Shown here: in pieces, positions 8,186 through 15,714 of the stretch | Numbering within the stretch: the first letter of the stretch is position 1 | Layout: the number at the start of each line of letters is the position of its first letter | Assembly: GCA_963633225.1 (NCBI GenBank) | Contig: CAVGXR010000063.1 | Location: 1 to 64,000, forward strand | DNA length: 64,000 nucleotides | Reading direction: 5' to 3' | From: F23-B02 sp963633225 | GTDB lineage: Bacteria; Bacillota; Clostridia; Oscillospirales; Oscillospiraceae | Notes under the pieces: model-generated | What the model was told of the DNA's origin: nothing | What the model saw: the letters and a program-made list of their open reading frames with translations, nothing else | Database searches by the model: none | Position numbers and translations under genes: made by a program

Positions 8186-8722
8186 TCACTCCTCAGAATA
8201 AAGCAGGCACGAGGTATAGGCTATCGTGCACGGTCCGTAGTTATATTTCAGTCCCGAGCGGACACATATATCGCTGACAAAAAGTCCGAAGGCCTCCATG
8301 GAGGAAAGGCGCTTGGACGGATAGCGGCAGGGCTTGTCCGGATAGGTGCACTTTGCGCATATCGTGCAGGCTCCCGCCGTGAGGGGCAGGCAGTCGGGAT
8401 ACAGCATTCTCGACTGTCTTGCAAAGTCAGAAAAGCGCTTTTTGTGCGTCTGGGCGGTGCTCTGCATGGCTTCGTAGTCAAACTCGTCGGCAAGCCCGCC
8501 GACAGTCTGCACGAGCAGGCATTTGTTATACTGCGCTATGCGCCGCCGCGCATGCTCGATGCTGCCGCAGGCGGGCGGACAGACCCAGTTCGTGTTCCAT
8601 TTTCCGCAGCGGCCCGAGGAGCACATCTTCCGCACATCCTCCAGCGGCGTGAGTGCCGACATATCGGCAAAGCCAATGTACGAAAAGCCGTTTTCCCGTG
8701 CAAGCGTAAGAATATCCGTCAT
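8186..8722 (-). CDS. DUF2284 family metal-binding protein
   Basis: A 178-residue cysteine-rich protein with the DUF2284 pattern: CSSGRCGKWNTNWVCPPACG near residue 35 and a second group, CTICAKCTYPDKPCRYP, near 118, which looks like an iron-sulfur site. Family members often lie next to corrinoid methyltransferases; the exact role is not known. It is the first gene of the minus-strand unit and faces the RACo gene across a 77-base divergent promoter region. A GAGGA site precedes the ATG. Confidence 0.75.
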   Translation of the reverse strand: MTDILTLARENGFSYIGFADMSALTPLEDVRKMCSSGRCGKWNTNWVCPPACGSIEHARRRIAQYNKCLLVQTVGGLADEFDYEAMQSTAQTHKKRFSDFARQSRMLYPDCLPLTAGACTICAKCTYPDKPCRYPSKRLSSMEAFGLFVSDICVRSGLKYNYGPCTIAYTSCLLYSEE

Positions 8723-8736
8723 ATGTCCTCAGCCTC

Positions 8737-8765
8737 TTGACAAAGCATGAACTTACTGCTAAAAA
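8737..8765 (+). promoter_or_regulatory. Promoter of the RACo / homocysteine methyltransferase unit
   Basis: TTGACA (8737-8742) and TAAAAA (8760-8765) are separated by 17 bases. The interval also serves the divergent DUF2284 unit; TATAAT-like strings on the minus strand overlap this site, so one regulator could control both directions. Confidence 0.5.
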
Positions 8766-8799
8766 TTATATTACATTATTATATTAAGGGGGATGGGTC

Positions 8800-10293
8800 G
8801 TGTCAAGCGTTCGGGTGCTGCTCGGCGGCAAAAGTTTTGATATTGAAGCCGAAGCGGGCTCTCCGCTGCTCTCGGCGCTGCGAAGAAACGGCTTCACCCT
8901 CCCCGCCGCCTGCGGAGGCAGGGGCAAATGCGGCAAGTGCCGAGTTGTGATAAACGGCGTGCAGCGCCTTGCCTGCCGCGCCGTTGTGTCAGATGGCGAC
9001 GAGGTCCTGCTGCCCGACAGAGGTGCCGGCAGGATACTTACGCAGACAGCCGAGATAAAGCACACAGCCGGTAAAGCGTCCGGCTGCGCCGCCGCTGTCG
9101 ATCTGGGCACAACGACGGTCGCGGTGAGGCTGTACGATCTCGGCTCAGGACGCGAGGAGGCTACGCTGAGCGCATGGAACGCACAGGCTGCCTACGGCGG
9201 CGATGTCATAAGCCGCATACAGCATACGATAGACTGCCCCGACGGGCTCGATGAGCTGTCGCGCATCATACGCGGGCAGGTTTCGGATATGATAGGCTCG
9301 GCGCTGGACAGCTGCGCACGGGATAAAAGTGAGCTGAGGCACACTGTGCTTGCAGGAAACACGGTCATGCAGCATATATTTGCGTGCCTGCCGGTCAAGA
9401 GCATAGCGCTTGCACCGTTTACGCCGTATACGCTGTTTTACGGCGAGCCTGACGATACGCTCCTCGGCGCTCCCCTGTACTACGCGCCCTGCGTTGCAGG
9501 CTACGTCGGCGGCGATATCACCGCCGGACTTCTGGCATCGGGTCTGTGCGAAAGGGACGGGCGCTACCTGTTCCTCGATATCGGCACAAACGGCGAGATG
9601 GCTCTCGGCGGCAAGGGCGGCTTTCGCTGCTGCGCCGTCGCCTCGGGTCCGGCCTTTGAGGGAGCGGGCATAAGCTGCGGCATGGCCGCAGTTGAGGGTG
9701 CTGTGAGCCATGTGCGCTATGACGGCGGATTTCTGTACGACCTTATCGACAGCGCCGCTCCGAGCGGCCTGTGCGGCTCGGGACTTATAGACCTTGCAGC
9801 AGCTCTGCTTACGCTCGGCTGCATAGACGAGGGCGGCAGACTTCTTCCGCCGGAGGATGCGCCGGAGCAAATGCGCCGGTATCTTACACGCGACGAAAAC
9901 GGCAACGGCATTTTTCACCTGACAAACAAGGTTTATCTCACTGCACAGGATGTGCGCAGCCTTCAGCTTGCAAAGGCTGCGGTAGCGGCGGGCATAAAGG
10001 TGCTGCTCGATGCGGAGGGCATGAGCGCAGCAGAGCTTGACGGGGTGTACCTTGCCGGCGGCTTCGGGAGCTATCTCGATCCCGCGAGCGCCGCAAGGCT
10101 CGGTATGCTGCCGGACATTTTGAGCGATAAACTCTGCAATCCCGGAAACACATCTCTTGCCGGAGCGTCCATGGCGGCGCTCGATCCCGAAAAGCTCGGC
10201 AGGATGCGGGATATCGCGCAGGGCTGCAATTATATAGAGCTCTCCGGCCGGAGCGATTTTGCCGATGCGTTTGCCGGAAGCATGACATTTTGA
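8800..10293 (+). CDS. RACo-type ASKHA protein, ATP-dependent corrinoid reductive activator
   Basis: A 497-residue protein. The N-terminal 80 residues are a plant-type [2Fe-2S] domain (CGGRGKCGKC, then a cysteine at the end of NGVQRLAC). From about residue 88 the ASKHA ATPase fold begins (AAVDLGTTTVAVRLYD), with later signatures LDIGTNGEMAL and YLAGGFGSYLDP. RACo proteins use ATP hydrolysis to reduce inactive Co(II) corrinoid back to Co(I). The start is GTG at 8800 with AAGGGGG just upstream; an ATG at 8793 is out of frame. It is followed 22 bases later by a homocysteine methyltransferase. The partner is probably the UroD-B12 fusion encoded divergently. Confidence 0.88.
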   Translation: MSSVRVLLGGKSFDIEAEAGSPLLSALRRNGFTLPAACGGRGKCGKCRVVINGVQRLACRAVVSDGDEVLLPDRGAGRILTQTAEIKHTAGKASGCAAAVDLGTTTVAVRLYDLGSGREEATLSAWNAQAAYGGDVISRIQHTIDCPDGLDELSRIIRGQVSDMIGSALDSCARDKSELRHTVLAGNTVMQHIFACLPVKSIALAPFTPYTLFYGEPDDTLLGAPLYYAPCVAGYVGGDITAGLLASGLCERDGRYLFLDIGTNGEMALGGKGGFRCCAVASGPAFEGAGISCGMAAVEGAVSHVRYDGGFLYDLIDSAAPSGLCGSGLIDLAAALLTLGCIDEGGRLLPPEDAPEQMRRYLTRDENGNGIFHLTNKVYLTAQDVRSLQLAKAAVAAGIKVLLDAEGMSAAELDGVYLAGGFGSYLDPASAARLGMLPDILSDKLCNPGNTSLAGASMAALDPEKLGRMRDIAQGCNYIELSGRSDFADAFAGSMTF

Positions 10294-10315
10294 ATTTACT
10301 GCGGAGGTTATTTTT

Positions 10316-11533
10316 ATGGAGATCCGTTTTCCTCTTATCCTTGACGGTGCAACGGGCACGGAGCTGCAAAAGCGCGGCTACACCGGCGATATGAGCGCCG
10401 AGCAGTGGGTGCTCGAAAACCCTGACAGCATAGTAGAGATCCAGCGCAGCTACGTTGAGGCCGGAAGCAATGTCCTGTACTCGCCGAGCTTCGGCGCGAA
10501 CAGGCGCAAGCTCGAAGAGCACGGCATTTTCAACAAAACGGCAGAGTATAACCGCCGCCTTGCGGAGCTGTCAAAAAAGGCCGCCGGCGGCAGAGCCTGG
10601 GTAGCGGGTGATATCTCGCCTACCGGCATGTTTCTCGCACCTCTGGGTGAGGCCTCGTTTGAGGAGCTCGTGGATATCTACACAGAGCAGGCAGCCGGAC
10701 TCGAGGAGGCCGGAGTCGATCTGTTCGTTATAGAGACGATGATGACGCTTTCCGATGCGCGTGCGGCTGTGCTTGCCGTGCGCAGCGTGAGCGATAAGCC
10801 GATATTAGTGACCTTCACCTGCGACGACACGGGGCGCAGTCTCTCCGGCACTGATGTGACGGCGGCGCTCACGGTTTTGCAGGGCATGGGCATAAGCGCC
10901 TTCGGCCTCAACTGCTCGGCAGGCCCCGAGCAGATGCTCGTGCAGCTTGAGCGCCTGCGCGAGTTTGCCCGCGTGCCTCTCATTGCAAAGCCCAACGCCG
11001 GTATGCCGCAGATAGTTGACGGCAAGACCGTGTACGACTGCCCGCCGGAGGAGTTCACGGCCTTCGTGCAGCCCATGCTCGATGCGGGCGTTGCGATATT
11101 CGGCGGCTGCTGCGGCACGACGAGCGAGCACATTGCTGCGCTCAATAAAGCTCTAAGGGGCGCAAAATTTGCCCACCCCGCGCCGGAGCACAGCGACATG
11201 CTTCCCGCCTCGACCGAAAAGGAGCCCATGTACCTCCCTGCCGATGCACGGCACGGTAAGGTTCTCGATGTATCGGACGAGCTTGAGGACACGCTTGCAG
11301 ACGAGCTTGACTCGGACGATGCGATGGTCGCAATAAGGCTCACGGGCTGGGAGGATGTTGATCTGTTTGCCGACTACCAGTACATGATAAACAAGCCCCT
11401 GTGCATAGTCTGCGACGATGCCTCCGTTTTGGAGTCGGCACTGCGCGTATATCAGGGCCGCGCCCTGTACGAGGGCAGCCTCGGCGAAAACGAGCTCTTG
11501 CCCCTGTGCGATAAATACGGTCTGATAATCTGA
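10316..11533 (+). CDS. Homocysteine S-methyltransferase family protein with C-terminal TIM-like fragment
   Basis: A 405-residue protein. Residues 1-285 are a complete Hcy-binding barrel: LDGATGTELQKRG at the N terminus and the zinc ligands C200 (GLNCSAG) and C265-C266 (GGCCGT). The last 90 residues, after an acidic linker, are odd: ALRVYQGRALYEGS and LLPLCDKYGLII resemble the middle of a pterin-binding (DHPS/MetH) barrel, but most of that domain is missing. There is no B12-binding domain. With RACo and a corrinoid protein alongside, it may transfer a methyl group from that corrinoid to homocysteine, making methionine. This pathway role is inferred. Confidence 0.8.
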   Translation: MEIRFPLILDGATGTELQKRGYTGDMSAEQWVLENPDSIVEIQRSYVEAGSNVLYSPSFGANRRKLEEHGIFNKTAEYNRRLAELSKKAAGGRAWVAGDISPTGMFLAPLGEASFEELVDIYTEQAAGLEEAGVDLFVIETMMTLSDARAAVLAVRSVSDKPILVTFTCDDTGRSLSGTDVTAALTVLQGMGISAFGLNCSAGPEQMLVQLERLREFARVPLIAKPNAGMPQIVDGKTVYDCPPEEFTAFVQPMLDAGVAIFGGCCGTTSEHIAALNKALRGAKFAHPAPEHSDMLPASTEKEPMYLPADARHGKVLDVSDELEDTLADELDSDDAMVAIRLTGWEDVDLFADYQYMINKPLCIVCDDASVLESALRVYQGRALYEGSLGENELLPLCDKYGLII

Positions 11534-11543
11534 GCTATATATG

Positions 11544-11577
11544 AAAAAAACACTCTGTAGCTACAGGGTGTTTTTTT
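11544..11577. terminator. Bidirectional terminator between convergent genes
   Basis: An A-run, a hairpin (CACTCTG with CAGGGTG, one G-T pair) and a run of seven T (11571-11577). It can end both the homocysteine methyltransferase and the convergent membrane protein gene. Confidence 0.8.
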
Positions 11578-11584
11578 ATATTGC

Positions 11585-12274
11585 TTATGCAATTTCCTCT
11601 TCCTTATCCTCGTCCTCGACTCGGCTGAGGTAGCTGTCCTCGCACACGACCATGGTGTATGCAAAAGCGGCAAGGAGGATATTGACCCATGCGCCCTGCG
11701 TTCCCATAAGCTTCACGGCAAAAAACGCAGCTGCCGCGCCGAGGTGGAAGGCCAACAGCGTAAAGAGATAGAACTTCATCTTTTTAAAGTGCACGCGGTC
11801 GCCGTCGCTTATATACTGTGCAAGGGCAAGCGAGGCCTGCTTTGTGTTGTTGGTGGAAAAAATAGTCGAGCTTGTAAAGCCCTTTGCGCCGGAAAAGGTG
11901 CTCCACTGCACGCTCATTGCGAAGAATATAGGGTACAGCGCAAGTAGGACATTCGCATCGGCGGGGATAAAGCACAGGACGGCACAGGCAAGAGCATCAA
12001 TAAGCGGCACCGCTCTGCGCATATTAACGCCGAAAAAGTGCGGCAGGAGCACCGTCATCATCGTTCCCGCAACATATATCAGCAGAGCGCCTATATGCAG
12101 CAGCACGGCAAGTCCGTCGCCGCGCAGCGCGTTTATCGTAAGCTCCAGAAGGTTCATTGTCTGGGCGCTGGCGAGTACCCCGCTGCGGCAGAGAATGGCA
12201 TATCCTCCGAAAAATCCGCCGACCGAGGCAAAGGACAGGTGCCTGTAAAGATCGGCATTATCATTGACAAACAA
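11585..12274 (-). CDS. YoaK/DUF1275 family membrane protein
   Basis: A 229-residue protein with about six hydrophobic segments. The N-terminal family pattern is recognisable (VGGFFGGYAILCRSGVLASAQTMNLLEL, written here only as motif; usual form GGxxDAYxxxxxGVFANAQTGN). Function of the family is unknown. The only start that keeps the first helix is TTG 12274, with no clear ribosome site, and the frame is closed just upstream. The usual aspartate and TGN are changed to glycine and TMN. The gene may therefore be 5'-truncated or diverged. The last 12 residues are acidic. It converges with the homocysteine methyltransferase gene. Confidence 0.65.
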   Translation of the reverse strand: MFVNDNADLYRHLSFASVGGFFGGYAILCRSGVLASAQTMNLLELTINALRGDGLAVLLHIGALLIYVAGTMMTVLLPHFFGVNMRRAVPLIDALACAVLCFIPADANVLLALYPIFFAMSVQWSTFSGAKGFTSSTIFSTNNTKQASLALAQYISDGDRVHFKKMKFYLFTLLAFHLGAAAAFFAVKLMGTQGAWVNILLAAFAYTMVVCEDSYLSRVEDEDKEEEIA

Positions 12275-12419
12275 TATAATCGCCAGGTTTCAATCAGGAT
12301 AGTTCTGAACGAACAGATGTAAGTATAGCACAATTATTATTTTCTGCAAGAGGATTATTGTAACGGGAAGAAACTTGTGATAAACTACTGAATTATTTAA
12401 TGAATATTGAGGTGATAAT

Positions 12420-13301
12420 ATGTATGAGCTGATCCAGCTTACGAGCAACTCATATTATGTTAACTGCCCTGCCAAGATCGGTCTGTATCTGTGCGAGGAT
12501 AAGGGCGTTTATCTCATCGACAGCGGCAACGATAAGGAGGCCGGACGCAAGGTCAGGCAGATACTTGACAAAAACGGCTGGACGCTGCGCGCAATATTCT
12601 GCACGCACTCTCACGCCGACCACATCGGCGGCTGCAAATATCTTCAGGAGCAGACAGGCTGCAAGGTATACGCTGCGGGCATCGAGTGCGATTTTACGCG
12701 CCACACGCTGCTCGAGCCGAGCTTTTTGTACGGCGGCAATCCCCCAAAGGCGCTGCGGCACAAGTTCCTCATGGCGCAGGAGTGCGACGCGCTCGAGCTC
12801 ACGCCGGATCTGCTGCCGGAGGGCTTTGAGCTGATACCTCTGCCCGGACACTGCTTTGATATGGTGGGCTTCCGCACGCCGGATAATGTCGTGTTCCTTG
12901 CCGACTGCCTTTCAAGCCGTGAGACGCTGGAAAAATACCGCGTCGGCTTTATCTGCGATGTGCAGGCATATATAAGTACTCTCGAAAAGGTCATGGAGCT
13001 TGAGGCGGCTGCCTTTGTTCCCGCTCACGCCGCGGTCTGCGAGGATGTGCGGGAGCTTGCACAGTATAACATCGACACCGTGCGCGAGATAGAGGAGCGC
13101 ATCGTTTCGATATGCGCACAGCCCCATAATTTTGAGGCGATACTCAAGTGCCTGTTCGATGAATATTCCCTCGCGCTCAGCTTTGAGCAGTATGCCCTTG
13201 TCGGCAGCACCCTGCGCTCGTACCTTGCGTATCTGCTGGATAAGGGAGCGCTGAGCGTTAAATGTGAGGATAATATGCTGCTGTGGGAGGCTGTAAAATA
13301 A
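12420..13301 (+). CDS. MBL fold metallo-hydrolase
   Basis: A 293-residue metallo-beta-lactamase-fold enzyme. The metal-binding motif HSHADHIGG is at residues 63-71, a further histidine is in LPGHCFDMVGF (about 143) and an aspartate in VFLADCLS (about 162), so both metal sites look complete. The C-terminal 80 residues form a helical extension. The ATG is preceded by GAGGTGAT. The next gene, a TauE-type exporter, starts 4 bases after the stop, so they are probably co-translated. Link to sulfur compounds is possible from that pairing but not shown. Confidence 0.75.
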   Translation: MYELIQLTSNSYYVNCPAKIGLYLCEDKGVYLIDSGNDKEAGRKVRQILDKNGWTLRAIFCTHSHADHIGGCKYLQEQTGCKVYAAGIECDFTRHTLLEPSFLYGGNPPKALRHKFLMAQECDALELTPDLLPEGFELIPLPGHCFDMVGFRTPDNVVFLADCLSSRETLEKYRVGFICDVQAYISTLEKVMELEAAAFVPAHAAVCEDVRELAQYNIDTVREIEERIVSICAQPHNFEAILKCLFDEYSLALSFEQYALVGSTLRSYLAYLLDKGALSVKCEDNMLLWEAVK

Positions 13302-13304
13302 ACC

Positions 13305-14069
13305 GTGGATATCTCGATAATTCAATTTCTCATCGTATGCCCGCTCGTTTTTCTCGCCGGCTTTGTCGATGCCGTTGCGGGCGGCGGCGGGCTGATCTCG
13401 CTGCCGGCATATCTCATTGCCGGCTTCCCCGTACATTTTGCCATCGGCACAAATAAGGTGAGCTCCGCCATGGGCACAACGCTGACCACCGTGAGATACA
13501 CCAAAAGCGGCTTCATACCTTGGAAGCAGGCCATATTCTGCGTCGTGTTCGCGCTTGCGGGCTCTGCCTGCGGGGCAAACCTCGCGCTGCTCATAGACGA
13601 CTACATATTCAAGATCATCATGCTCGTCATCCTGCCGCTCACGGGCGCTTACGTCATGAAGGGCAGAGCGCTCAGCAGCGAGTTTGAGCCGTACTCCAAG
13701 GCCAAAACAACTGTACTCGGCTGCGCGATTGCGTTTGTCATCGGCGCATACGACGGCTTTTACGGGCCCGGCACGGGCACCTTCCTCATTCTGCTGCTCA
13801 CCGCCCTTGCGCACATGCCAGTAACCGAGGCAAACGGTGTCAGTAAGGCCATAAACCTCGCAACGAACATCTCAGCCCTCGCAGTTTACATCGTAAACGG
13901 CAAGGTCATTTTCACCATCGGCCTCGTCGCCGGTCTGTTCTCCATCGCCGGAAACTGGCTCGGCTCGAGCTTCTTCAAAAAGGGCGGCAGCAAGGCCGTC
14001 AAGCCCATCATGATATGCGTCCTCGCCATTTTCTTTGTAAAGGTGCTCTACGAGGTTCTCATCACATGA
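13305..14069 (+). CDS. TSUP family transporter (TauE/SafE, DUF81)
   Basis: A 254-residue integral membrane protein with about eight helices in two halves. The family signatures are the first-helix segment FLAGFVDAVAGGGGLISLPA and, after the midpoint, IGAYDGFYGPGTGTFLILLL. TSUP proteins export sulfite, sulfoacetate or similar anions. Translation starts at GTG 13305, 4 bases after the hydrolase stop, with GGGAGG about 15 bases upstream. No T-rich terminator is seen after it. Confidence 0.85.
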   Translation: MDISIIQFLIVCPLVFLAGFVDAVAGGGGLISLPAYLIAGFPVHFAIGTNKVSSAMGTTLTTVRYTKSGFIPWKQAIFCVVFALAGSACGANLALLIDDYIFKIIMLVILPLTGAYVMKGRALSSEFEPYSKAKTTVLGCAIAFVIGAYDGFYGPGTGTFLILLLTALAHMPVTEANGVSKAINLATNISALAVYIVNGKVIFTIGLVAGLFSIAGNWLGSSFFKKGGSKAVKPIMICVLAIFFVKVLYEVLIT

Positions 14070-14384
14070 TCTCAGAGGCGCATTTAGTCTGCACCTATAC
14101 GTTTACTGCGTTGTCCCGAGCGGAAACACCTGCATAAACAAAGGCATTTCGCGTCCCGTAAGTGCAGTGCAGTGTTTGCCTGTTCCGTGAAGCCGGCTCG
14201 CAGGCTGTGCCTGCGAATGAAGGAATGAAGAAATGAAGAAATTATAGTGTGCGCATAGCAAACAATTAAATTTTATTCGCTCGAAGAGCGAATACCTTCA
14301 GCTAACAGCTAACCGTAGTTTCCTCCAATGCCGCCGGTCGGGCTACTGCAATGCGTGTATCCGTAACTGCCTCCGTGCAACATT

Positions 14385-14533
14385 AAAAATACGAAAACCG
14401 AGTGCCGGTTAAGACACTCGGTTTTCGGGAGATTGTTGGTGTTATCGGGATGGAGAGGCCCGATAACGAGAGAGAAAGAATGGATGAAATATGTCTAAAA
14501 GGCATTGCCTTTTTTCAAGCTTCGTTATTTTAT
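14385..14533 (-). ncRNA. Candidate structured small RNA
   Basis: Read on the minus strand, a promoter (14568-14540) is followed by about 150 bases without an open frame. They contain a 9-bp stem (14467-14459 with 14449-14441) whose loop is CU-rich (CCTCTCCAT), then a perfect 13-bp stem (14427-14415 with 14404-14392) followed by TATTTTT, a good terminator. A C/U-rich exposed loop plus a terminator hairpin is the common plan of antisense-type small RNAs that bind Shine-Dalgarno sites. Ends are estimated. On the plus strand the same DNA would be the LysR leader, which is the alternative reading. Confidence 0.45.
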
Positions 14534-14539
14534 GGTCAA

Positions 14540-14568
14540 AGTATAATATAGTTTCTCCTATTACGCAA
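14540..14568 (-). promoter_or_regulatory. Minus-strand promoter of the candidate small RNA
   Basis: On the minus strand TTGCGT (14568-14563) and TATACT (14545-14540) are separated by exactly 17 bases. No protein gene lies downstream on that strand for about 2 kb. Confidence 0.45.
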
Positions 14569-14703
14569 GCGAATAATTTTCATACTTTATATGACTTTTT
14601 GGAATGAAATTTGATATTGCATTAAGGTACTATACAGAATATAATATGATGTATTAGAATTTATTCTGTTTCAATCATTCGCTTTCGGAATCGGAGGTTC
14701 ACT

Positions 14704-15588
14704 ATGGCCATTCACAAGTATCAGGCCTTTGTCAAGGTCGCGGAAATGAGCAGCATCACGAAGGCTGCCGAGGCGATGGGCTACACGCAGTCGGCGGTCA
14801 GCCGCATGGTCGCAGACCTTGAGGACGAGTGGAACCTAAACCTGCTGCGCCGCAGCCGCGGCGGTCTGGCTCTGACCTCGGACGGGCTCATGATGCTGCC
14901 TTATATCAAGGACTTCTGCCGCCGCTATGAGGCTCTGCAGGAGCAGGCCAACTCCCTCAAGGGTCTGGAAACGGGCTTTATACGCATCGGCTCGTGCTCG
15001 AGCTTTTCAACGCAGTGCCTGCCATCGATACTGAAAAATTTCGAAAAGCGCTATCCGCACATTGTGTTCCAGCTTCAGAACATGGAGTACAGCGAGACCG
15101 AGGAGGCGCTGTGCGCCGGCGAGATCGACTGCGGCTTCATAAGCGCACCGTATTCGCCGGAGCTTGACGTTACGGTGCTGATGCGCGACAGGATGCTCGC
15201 CGTGCTGCCGCCGGATCATCCGCTGGCCGACGCTCCGAGCTATCCCCTGCAGCGCCTGAGCGAGGAGCGCATCATCAAGCTCACGGACGAGGCCAACAAT
15301 GAGGTCTCCAAGGTGTTTGAGCAGCTCAACGCCAAGCTGGACACGCCCGTGAGAGCCTACTGCGATGTCAACGACGACTACTCTATCATGGCGATGGTCG
15401 AAAGCGGCCTCGGCGTGTCGGTGCTTTCGGAGCTTGTGACCGGCAGGATGCCTTTTGATATCCGGCTCAAGGAGCTCGATCCCCCGCAGTACCGCGACGT
15501 TGCGATAGCGGTCAAAAAAGGCCGCCGCCCTTCCCCCGCCACGGAAAAATTCATTCAGATAGTGATGGAATATTTTAATCTTCAATAG
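14704..15588 (+). CDS. LysR family transcriptional regulator
   Basis: A 294-residue regulator. Residues 1-60 are the LysR winged helix (FVKVAEMSSITKAAEAMGYT, then QSAVSRMVADLEDEW). The rest is a periplasmic-binding-type effector domain (about 90-290). The ATG follows GGAGG (TCGGAGGTTCACT). It is transcribed alone, away from the TauE gene across a 634-base gap, so its target is not obvious from position. Confidence 0.88.
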   Translation: MAIHKYQAFVKVAEMSSITKAAEAMGYTQSAVSRMVADLEDEWNLNLLRRSRGGLALTSDGLMMLPYIKDFCRRYEALQEQANSLKGLETGFIRIGSCSSFSTQCLPSILKNFEKRYPHIVFQLQNMEYSETEEALCAGEIDCGFISAPYSPELDVTVLMRDRMLAVLPPDHPLADAPSYPLQRLSEERIIKLTDEANNEVSKVFEQLNAKLDTPVRAYCDVNDDYSIMAMVESGLGVSVLSELVTGRMPFDIRLKELDPPQYRDVAIAVKKGRRPSPATEKFIQIVMEYFNLQ

Positions 15589-15640
15589 TGCTTTATCCGA
15601 ACGCAGCTTCCTGCCGTAAGCTGTAAGAGCAAGGATTTAA

Positions 15641-15676
15641 AAATCTCCGTATCGTTGCCGATACGGAGATTTTTTC
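15641..15676. terminator. Bidirectional terminator between LysR and groEL
   Basis: A 14-bp perfect stem (15641-15654 with 15659-15672) with a 4-base loop, T-rich on the right and A-rich on the left, so it can end both convergent transcripts. Confidence 0.9.
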
Positions 15677-15714
15677 CTAAATCAAATTATGCTGCTTATG
15701 CTGCGGGACATCTC

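Larger units (their letters stand above)
14070..14703. other. Long intergenic region with stem-loops and short repeats
   Basis: No protein gene is supported here. The left part (14190-14330) has low-complexity GAATGAAG/AAATGAAG runs and small hairpins (for example TTCGCTCGAAGAGCGAA at 14276-14292). The right part (14385-14568) holds a minus-strand promoter, two strong stem-loops and a T-tract, annotated separately as a candidate small RNA. The last 130 bases are AT-rich and lead to the LysR gene. Confidence 0.6.

Noticed and set aside
14190..14250. Short GAATGAAG/AAATGAAG repeats as a possible CRISPR or tandem repeat array
   Set aside because: Units are 8 bases or less, irregular and without spacers; no cas genes are near.
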